This document shows, one piece after another, positions 54,859 to 64,000 of a stretch of DNA of 64,000 nucleotides (position 1 is the stretch's first letter; every line of letters starts with the position of its first letter). The stretch covers positions 4,689,855 through 4,753,854 of the forward strand of contig NC_134030.1 in NCBI RefSeq assembly GCF_964204645.1. The letters are read 5' to 3'. The translations under genes were made by a program, and so were the position numbers. The notes beneath the pieces were generated by a model. That model was not told the DNA's origin, did not search any database, and was given only the letters and a program-made list of their open reading frames with translations. The DNA is from Tubulanus polymorphus (Eukaryota; Nemertea; Palaeonemertea; Tubulaniformes; Tubulanidae).

Positions 54859-57800
54859 TCACGGAGTTAAATTGTAATCGCTGTAGTCGTGAACTTGTGG
54901 AATATCGGGCATACAAACGACAGGACTGCGTCTGTGCTGCATGTACGGGTTCTCATTACGCAGCGCGTCTAATGAACGATACGTTAAACTATGATGATCA
55001 CTGAGACTCATGTGATCCGGAAACGGGTTATTATTTTCTAACGTCCCTTCTGAAAAATACAAGAGTAAAAAAAAAACATCAGTGGGGAAACACAAATACT
55101 CAATTCATTTTCAATCAAATTAGAAATGGCACAATCAAGGGGACATAAAATTCTTTTAGGGCCTATCCCTGATCCCTGAAATTCATGGATGGTTGACAGT
55201 AGACTCCTCCTTAATCGGTACTGTTTATCCCGGTACTCCAGTAATTCAGTGGTTTTATAAGCAAACTTTTATCCTAGACACTACTAATTTGTTAACTGTA
55301 CCGAATTAGGCATAGTCTTATTTACCACTTCTGAATATCTAATTGCCTATTTCTTCAAATAAAATGGAAGGAGTTTTAATGAGTTTCAGACATTTCACTC
55401 AATTTAAAGGAGTTTCAAGCACCTTCAATAGCATTTTCCGTTTAGAATGAGTTTTAAGGAATCAAGGAGTTGTAGGGACCCTTTAAAGAATCTTACCATT
55501 GCTTCCGTCTGTGTTAGTTGACTGATCTTTCATCGGAGTACGATCGCGGCTGCCATGACGTTTCTTACGTCGTTTGTGTCGTAAATGCGGCGAATCGAGG
55601 TCATTACTGAAGTGGTCGTGCGACCCGCTTAGAAAGTTATTCGGTCGCTGATTCGCGTATTGTTCGTGCGACCGCGGTATTTGGTCGTGCGACCGGTAAA
55701 CGGGTAAATCACCCGGTCTATCGAGTCGTTCGTTCGAACGGTTCGGTATTTTCGACGGATCAGGCGGCTCCGGTTTAAACGTGCTTCCTCGTATGCGTTG
55801 ATTCAGCTGTGAGTTGAATGTGTTGTTATATTCCAAACGATTAATGTCTTCTGTTCATGAAAAAAAGCAAATAAAACCATTTGTTACATGAGAATAGAGA
55901 AACAGAAATTGGATTTTCGACTCCAGGGGTGTTCATTAAGCACATTTGCCAACTGTAGGTCCGGAGATGCTAAGCTGACTTGGAAAGTGGTAGTGAAACG
56001 CTCAACAATCTGACCATTTTATGACCTCCTACCTAATGTATGCACATACTTATGAGTACCAGGGTACACACACAAACAAAATCATTTTTGTTACTCAAAC
56101 ATACACGTATACCGAGTTATTTCAACGGTACGATTATTGTTAATTTTTTACAATGTTCTATTACTTTTATTTCAATAGCTACCTATCTATGCAGATCAGT
56201 TCTGGGTAGATATTGAAATAAAAGAGATCATAGCTTTTGATTTTTTTGGTCATAAGCAACAGCTTGCATATATGCTTTAAATGAACACTGCACAAAGAAA
56301 AAGATACAAATATAAAGATCAAGATCAAGATAAAAATATAATAAAATATGGGTCTAGCGGCTTGAAGCTTCTATATATCTGATTCTGGAAACACTGGATA
56401 TCAGATCATAGATATAATCCAATAGATACTACATGAAGATTGACAACTAAAATAGCGACCTCTACTGGCCCTTACCTGCACTACTATTACCAACTATACT
56501 ATGATGTTCGTATTGATGGCGACGATCTAAACTATTATAAATACCACCGAGATCCTCGCGACGTCCACCATTTAATATTTCTTGTAGACTATGAGCCAAA
56601 TCACCATTTGACTGAAAATAACCGTATTGAAGTATTGAGCGCATGAACTGTGCAAAACCCTTCCAGAGGATATCAGCATATCGCATACGTATATCATTGA
56701 AAAAACTCTTAATATTGCTCCTGCATCATAAATATGCCATTATAATCTACCGATAATTGAATGAGGTACTAATCAATGTAAGAAGTAATTGAAACGCAGT
56801 AATCCGTTAAAAATATGATTGAGGAAACAACCAAAACTTTGTGGTCACAATAGACCTTCAATTTCTTAAACTTTTAGTCTTTACAACTGAGGGATTAATC
56901 TTAAAATTAATCAATACTCTTTAACAACAAGATAAGGAATAAGGCCATGCTCAAAAGGTAGTTAGTTAACTGGTAGACAAATACCATGGTAACAATGCAA
57001 TTTCGATTGTCACAATGGCATTTATCGACTGGTTAACTCTAACCATCTACCTTTGAGCAACTAACCCCAAAATGGCTTCACAAAGTCAATCATGATTCAG
57101 TAAACTCCTACCTGTACATTTTGTATGTTTTCATTCATGAAGGAATGTGTGTCATATTGCGTCATCGGATTCACATTGATGTTCACTTTACTGCCCAACG
57201 TGCTGCCACCTAGATACCCGTTACAGATACTACCATTAGCGTAATGTCCCGGGCTGCCGATCGGGTTTATATCGCCGTTCAGGGCGTTCAACGCGAATCC
57301 GCCGTTCATATATTTCTTACGGATGCTATCACTATGAATACGCTGTGACGAATCCTGGAATTTGCTGCGGAAATTTGCGTCCAGCGCTGCAATAAAATGC
57401 ATCAAATATAATACAGTTGAAATAGTTATCCATAAAACAACAAACAGTTTGTATTTTTTTCGCATATCTTTATCTTGATGTTTTTCAATATTCAGTCAAA
57501 CCTTTCAAGGGAAACGTTCTATACAGATTCAGGAGGGGTAAAGAAGGGGTGAGAACATTAAGATACAAAATGTTATGATACAAAATCGCCACTATACTGG
57601 AAACTACTGGTTTTGGATCCACGGTCTGATTCAGGAAGGGGTGTACCCCTAAAATAAGGTATATCATATAATTAAAAGGGCACCGTGGGAAAAATTAATT
57701 AAAAAAAACTGAACTAATTTTTGGAAATACAAAGGACAAGCTAACTTTTTAGGTATCAGTTGGATATTTTTCATTTTCCCATAAAATTTCAGGGCAATCT

Positions 57801-60800
57801 TTAGGGGGTGCGCACCCCGCACAATCCCCTTGGAAATGCCCCTGAACTAGATGAGACAAAAATCTGTATTTTGTGTGTATTTTTGAGAAACTGTATTTGT
57901 TTCTTACCCATCATGCGTCTCTGTTGACGCTGTTTCCAACCACACATAACCATGAATATGACGAGTAGTAACATCATTACTCCGAGTACAATACCGAGTA
58001 CCATATACAACAGAGTGCTACTCGACTGAGTACTCAATTTCCTCTCGACGAAATCATCATCAGTATCCTTGGTCTGTTCAAAAAGAAAATCTTAGTCTCA
58101 GAATCTCATTAACTAGCTGAAAAACTAACCATCGAAAAAAAGACATTTTTGAGAAATGTACCTTATTATTTTTTACCTTATTCACGATATCAAAAATGTT
58201 GATATCTTTAGAAATGTGGCCGTGACCGTGGCGATTGATTCCAAATGTGTTACTGTGATGATTGTGCGCGTGGTCATGGTGCGATGTGTGGTCATGTTTC
58301 GAGTCAACTACTGGGAATAAGCCTGTTTTTGGTTTGCCATCGACAGCTGAAAAACGCAAACAATCCTAACCCATTAACGCCTCATTCAGGGTTCAATGTC
58401 TGATAAGCCGCTATTCTGATAGAGCATTCAAAAAACACATGGTCCCTACTAAGAAGACCTACTTTTATGACCTTCCCAAATATCTACGTATATATATATA
58501 AGTATGAATGTAAATACCTACAGTATGTTCAATATCATATTGATTGGAAACTTTTCATATTTGAAAAAAGACATCCCCGAAGTAGGGATGCCCTCTTAAA
58601 AAAGAAATTAATAATGCAGCTAATACCTCCAACATCTTAACTATCATTTTAGAATCAAAACCTATCTGCTCACTTACGTAAAGTACGTTTAACAACTGTA
58701 TTGCTGAAGTCGCTAGCTCCCGCCGAGTTGAAACACTTCATTTTGATCTGATATTCCGTATCCGGAAGCAACTGAGACAATACGTGTCGCACGTGTTGAC
58801 CTCCGAATATTGTACGGCGAATATAATCCTCGCCTGAGTCAAACGGGCGATAAAATATCACAAATCCTTCGATAGCCATCGTGTCGATCATTAGATGCTA
58901 AAAACATTACAAAAAGCAAGAATTAATGTTGAGAAATGGGTGCTTCATTGAAGTGAACATCACACTACAGGGAGATTTCAACATTTTAGTGGTGACTGGT
59001 AGATAAAGATGATTTTCAAGAAAGATTGCTGAAGAAAGGACCCTTTGGGCAAGCAATTGATGACTCAGAACTATTATTCTAGATGGGTACAAAAAATTTT
59101 CAATATTTCTGAATATTCTGAAAATCTATCAAATTCCCAAAGGAAATTTTGAAATTCCTAAGTTTTTCCAATTTCCTAGTACTGTGGAAAACATCGAGAG
59201 AAAGAAATTTGAGTTAATGATTTCTTTTAGTTCTAACACAAACCTTCCATCGCAGTGCTATTGCTCCTCCTGGTAATGGATTGACCTCAACTATCACTGG
59301 CCCAGCTACCGGACGTTTGGGCCGATGTGCTGGTACTGCTTCCAACATAAACTTGTCAGATTTCGCTCCATCTTTGTTGTCGTTGTTGCTATAAACAGCC
59401 ACAATGCGGAATCTATACGTATCACCTAAACACAGAAAATAATTGTTGAGTACAACACATACAAGATGAAGTCATATCTCTTTTTCTTGAACATTAGAGT
59501 TCAATTCAACTAGGAATGTCAATGAAATCTCCTGTACCTGGTTTTAACCCTTTCACTTCGTATTTGCGGTGACTATCAGCTATGTCCTCGTCAATTGTGT
59601 GCCAAGTCGCTCGTTTTTTCTTCTTGCGATTTTTATGGATCGTGCGGTATTGAACGCGGAAGAATGCGATCGGCAGACCGTCATTCAGCGGTACGTCCCA
59701 CTGGAGCATTACCGACGTGTCTGATAGTTTACTGACTTCCGGGCGAGATGGTGGAACCATTTTCACTATGAAATAGAATATAAATTATTATGAAGACATA
59801 TATTCGATATCCTGGACACAGGTTCAGGTTTTGAGTTGAGATTGTAAACTAGAGTTAGGCAAGAAAACAAGTAGTATAAGTAGGTCAACTGATCTTATCA
59901 GAAACCATGAGCTTTCACTATCAATGTGTGGTAGCTTCATCAGATGATCAGGTAAATTTCGAATAATATCAACATGACCTACATGTACCGGTACTAATTG
60001 TTTTCTCATTAAAATTGATAACCAGGTTAACATGGCTCATCTTCAAATCTACTCCAGAGGTAGCTAAATGATAATAAACTAATTCTAACCCAACAGCTAA
60101 TTCACATCTGTGGAACCAGGTTACACTGAACTGTACAAAGCATCATATAAACAACAATAATTCGTATTAAGTCTATACACAGTTTCACAATTTTTGATTC
60201 ACAGTTTTCATTATGAACTGACCTGGTACAATCGACGATGGATTCTCTACGTCTGCTGCGGTCGGTTCTTCATCGACGTGTATGATCGACGGTCGTCCTC
60301 GATTCCGATTTTTCTTGTTCTTTCGTTTTTTGTTCTTTTTCTTCTTGTTCCGTCGGCGGCCGGCGCCACCTCGGTTACCGCCGCCGGCGTTCTCGCCGAA
60401 TTTCGCCATCGACGACGACGTAGGGTCAGAGAGGTCGTAGTCTCCGTCGAGCGATCCCCAATCGTCATCATCGATATCATCGACCTCGTCACCTCGCACA
60501 ACCTCGTTATTCAACGATGCATCCGTTTCATCATTATAATCTTCCTCCCCCCAATGATCGGGTAAAATTCTATCATCTTCTTTAACTCTATTATTCACAG
60601 ACTCATTATTTCCATCATTGAACGTTTCTCCATTATCATTCCCTTTATCATTACCGTACTCATAATCAGCATCTTCGTAATCATCCACATTTTTCTCTTT
60701 ATTATCCTCATAATTATCAGGAACCACTGGGTCTGGCTCCTCGACTCCTTCGGGTCGACCTCGTTCGTCGAAATACTCCTTTACAAATTTATTGTCGTCT

Positions 60801-63800
60801 GACTCTGATTGCTCCTTAGTAGCCGGTGCTTTGTAATCGGCTTCGAAGTCAAAATTAGTCGAGGCGTTCTTTTCCGCCACTGGTAACAAACTCTCTTCTA
60901 TCAATTCTTTGACATCATCAACATTTTCATCAGCACCAGAAGGACCAGCAGCCTCATCTACTGTTTCATTCTTATCACTGGCAGCATGATTTATAGACTC
61001 AGTAGTTGTTGCAACATCCGTGACCTCCTTATTCATATCTGTGACGTGGTGTCTACCAGTCACTTCATCCACTGAAACAATAATAATAATCATAAACATT
61101 ATAAATGGTAAATTTCCTTCAAACTCTGTAAACTGATTTATATTCATCTGCATCTGATATTTTTAGGGTACCTTTCGGAGGCTGAACATCTTCTACTAGT
61201 TCATTGTCCTCTTTGTCATTTGTTTCACTTCCATCATCAACATCTTCCACTTTATCCTCACTTTCAAAATCTTCTTTATCTTCAGCTTCTACCACTGGAG
61301 GTTGGGCAGTTACAACATCCTGTTTTTCATTGTAAGCCTTAACATTTTCAACCTCCTCAGGGATGATGGAATCCTCATTTTCACTGACTGGTAGTGGTGG
61401 CGATGATGTTGTTGTAGATGGTTTTAATGTAGTTGTAGTGGATATAGTGGTAGTAGTCGATGTTGTTGGAGGTTCTGGAGTTGTTGTCGTTGTAACGGGC
61501 AGCTTTTCGTCGATGTCCTGGAACTGATCTTTAGTCGGTGGAATCTGCGACGGTCCCGTGTTAACGACACCAGCTGGAAATATATACCGAAATGCAAATC
61601 TAGAGATGAAACATGAATGGTGAGGTATCTGAGTTACATAAATACAATATCAGCATCCAGTTGCTCAAAAGTTTGTTAATGAATGGATAAATACCATAGT
61701 AGCAATGTTGTATCGAGTACCTGCTGATGTGTGTAGTAGTATTATAAGTGTGATTGAAGCTCTAAAGGTTTGTATGATTGGCTGTAACAAATCTTGCTAG
61801 CTACTGTGATGGTTAGCTCGCTATTTAAATCGAAATTAAGGTTGGGGATTGGGGCTTCCATGTAGTAAGAACTTAAGTTTTTTCAGCTATAGTCGGTATA
61901 GAGTTAATAATTGGAAAATATCTGGGTTAGTGAGCAACTTACGTAGTACAATGAGATAAGCAGATGCCGTGGTGAAGCCCATTCTATTGGATGCCAGACA
62001 GATGTACTCGCCAGCATCCGTCAACTGCCCATTGAATATTTGTAAACTGCCGGTTGGCGATACGTCATGACGTTCATTCAACGCGTAATCGAGCGGAGTA
62101 CCGTCCTTCAACCAGCTGACCTTCGATGCAGCATCAGCGATACACAACAGCGTAATTGTTTGACCTTGAACGGAGGTCAAGTTCGACGGCCCCATCGTGA
62201 TGATCGGCTTTGACACAGCTGAAAATATCGGATTTCAACATTACATGAAAATAAGAGCAGTATTAGAATAATAGTTATAGTTCAATATCTATCATTTGAA
62301 AATTACCCGATTCTGGCTCCAAAAAACGCCGTGAAAATGAGTCATCAGGAGCTATTGACTGCGGTTTAGTCGTCGGATCTTTATAGCCCCACTTTTTCAC
62401 TTTCAGTCGAGCAATCGCGAACGCGTGGCCGATTTTACTCTCAGCAAAACACTGATACAATCCAGCCTCGTCCATGGTCACATCTCTGATCGTCATAGTG
62501 GTCGCTAAATGAATGGAAAAAATAATCCATGTAATGAATAAAAATTTCAATCTCGATCTAGATATTACGATCGACAGGCTTGTGGTGGGTAAGAGTTGTT
62601 TAGTTTAGTTTCATGCAAAATTTACCAAATGAACTGGATCCCATAGTATAAGCAATGAGCTTGTTTTAATTGGACTCAGAAGTCAAGGTCTAAAGATTTG
62701 CTCAGAATTGAAGTTTAGAGCAGTTTAGGGTTGATGAGGAGAGTTCCTTGGGAAACTTGGTCAAACGAACTGGATCCCAGAACAAAAAAAAAGAACAACA
62801 CTGGGAAAACTGCTGGATCAGAATTTTAAGCTCCATACATAAGAATAACATGGGTGGTGAGATATCTGAAGAACAACAATGAAAACTCAAATAAACGACA
62901 TTAATAAATGGCTGCACTAGTGATGAAAAGTTAGCAGCAACAGTGATTATTTTCAGGACAAGGTCATATATAAGACACCTGCCTTTTAGAAGATACAATG
63001 TATTCCATACTGAAGGCACATCTATAGAACACATTAATGGAATTAACACAAAATATGTAAATTGTGATCAAATCAGCTAAAAAGTAAGTGATTCGATACG
63101 CTAGGATTGTAAATGAAAGGGGAACACATCAACAGTTTACAGCGATATATTCCTTACCATTTATACCAAAATCCATATTCCATGCTGATTTAAGTATGCA
63201 TAAATATAAAATCATCTTTATACAGAATACATGCACCTAAACCAAACATTTTCATTTCAAATTATTTCGCCATCTATTCAATCTAGTTCCAAATTATCAT
63301 GATTTATTCCATATAAGTTCAAAATGCTCTACTGTTTGAATTAAGAAGTTTGTTGTCATCATGCGGGGGCTACAGTAGTAAATTCTTACCGTCAATAGAG
63401 ATGAGACTGTCGCGATAAAGAGGTTTCGCGTTATGGAACCAAGAAATACGTGCTCCCGTACGAGCCTCCGGTTCGCATCTAAACGTCACTGAATCGCCTT
63501 GCGAAACGACCTGACTCCTCGGCGCACGTTTTATACTGGGAGGTTCTGTAAAGGAGGGAATAAAGAATGAGGATAAATGCTTATACATGTATACATTAAC
63601 AATGCTTCCAGTCTGTGAGTATCAGAATCAGGGGCATTCAAAAAAATATTCCAAGAAATAAAAATTTCTTTTCAGAGACAGAAAACAGTTGCAGAGACGC
63701 TGATCAATTTATAACATCATCACAAAGATGGCATAATCAGGAGCATCAGAACTCGATGCTTAACTTGTACGCTTACCTAACACCTCTAATATAGTATGGC

Positions 63801-64000
63801 GCGATGTTGGCGCCCCCTGGAGGTTATCGGCTCGACAGACATACGTTCCGCTGTCCTGCACCTGTACATCTTTTAGAATAAGGTTTCCGTATTTTTGTTC
63901 GAAACGGCCGTCGGGTAAGATAGCGGCGACTCGCTCCCACGTAACGACCGGCACGGGAGAACCAGTCACAACGCATTCCAGAGTAACGTCCTGACCGCGA
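54859..64000 (-). CDS. ihog: Ihog/BOC/CDON-like Hedgehog co-receptor, 3' part
   Basis: A type I membrane protein, 5' end outside the window. Exons in order: 64000-63777 (Ig, WERVAAILPDGR, DSGTYVCRA), 63545-63390 and 62504-62307 (Ig), 62218-61943 (Ig, VSWLKDG, DAGEYICLA), 61573-61172 (Thr-rich mucin-like then acidic), 61071-60223 (acidic, then a Lys/Arg-Asn block), 59765-59538 and 59425-59244 (FN3-1, VMLQWDVPLNDGLPIAFF, and start of FN3-2), 58897-58678 (FN3-2: GFVIFYRPFDSGEDY, YQIKMKCFNSAGASDFSN), 58346-58177 (His-rich), 58073-57908 (TM: LLYMVLGIVLGVMMLLLVIF), 57386-57112, 56611-56476, 55850-55497 and 55049-54859 (cytoplasmic). The FN3-2 wording is that of CDON/BOC/Ihog proteins; two FN3 domains fit arthropod Ihog/Boi better than vertebrate BOC (three). 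These bind Hedgehog and help Patched reception. The long disordered linker between Ig and FN3 is unusual. Confidence 0.8.
56946..57068. mobile_element. Short MITE, TGCTCAAAAGGTAG termini
   Basis: It begins GCTCAAAAGGTAGTTAGTTAAC and ends with its complement CTACCTTTGAGCAACTAACCCC, with ACCATGGTAACAATG inside. It lies in an intron of the Ihog-like gene and is related to 30019-30127. Confidence 0.55.
57612..57846. mobile_element. Diverged MITE copy related to 29087-29315
   Basis: It shares GTCTGATTCAGG, GGGGTG.ACCCC and the GGGGGTGCG...CCCCTTGGA end with the lectin-intron copy; the terminal CAGGGGCGGATC is eroded. It lies in an intron of the Ihog-like gene next to the transmembrane exon. Confidence 0.6.
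59880..59985 (-). mobile_element. Second copy of the CTGATGA...GAAA element
   Basis: On the minus strand CTGATGA, 20 nt, GAAAGCTC, then TCAGTTGACC at the edge; the same arrangement occurs near 31945-32072 (minus). It lies in an intron of the Ihog-like gene. Confidence 0.4.

Overview
The window is eukaryotic nuclear DNA from an invertebrate animal. Genes are split into many short exons with canonical GT/AG junctions. The families are typical of animals: rhodopsin-class GPCRs, an aquaglyceroporin, a C-type lectin/WSC protein, Ly6/uPAR, a METTL24-like methyltransferase and an Ihog/BOC/CDON-type receptor. Intergenic and intronic DNA is AT-rich with long (AT)n tracts and short inverted-repeat elements. 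A marine lophotrochozoan-like animal is my best guess. That is inference, and I cannot name a species.

Layout: 1-14.0 kb is gene-poor. From 14.0 to 23.3 kb there are two near-identical copies of a 1.9-kb segment, each carrying an intact GPCR gene plus the last exon of an aquaporin. Between them lies 5.4 kb of very AT-rich DNA holding a decayed Polinton/adintovirus-like family B DNA polymerase (minus strand) and a remnant ORF (plus strand). The polymerase is interrupted at its catalytic motif C by an intein with homing-endonuclease remnants, the most striking object in the window. The complete six-exon aquaporin belongs to the right-hand copy (23.0-24.4 kb). A single-exon gene for a disordered protein follows at 25.5-26.5 kb.

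From 26.9 to 37.0 kb runs a multi-exon secreted-type gene made of repeated C-type lectin, WSC and small cysteine-module units, ending in a discoidin-like domain and a last WSC. One in-frame stop codon splits it. Then come a single-exon GPCR (37.2-38.2 kb, minus), an eight-exon divergent pantothenate kinase (39.1-41.0 kb, plus), a six-exon two-domain Ly6/uPAR GPI-anchored protein (42.4-44.2 kb, minus), the 3' exons of a METTL24-like methyltransferase (45.9-47.3 kb, minus), a GC-rich 0.7-kb palindrome (48.5-49.2 kb), and 5.6 kb without recognised genes. The last part (54.9-64.0 kb, minus) is the 3' part of an Ihog/BOC/CDON-like Hedgehog co-receptor gene whose 5' end lies beyond the window.

The genes do not form one pathway; they are an ordinary metazoan neighbourhood. 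The unusual parts are the intein-bearing virus-like polymerase relic, the duplication that brackets it, and the lectin/WSC repeat gene. Exon limits were read by eye from splice sites, phase continuity and family knowledge; no alignment or transcript evidence was available.
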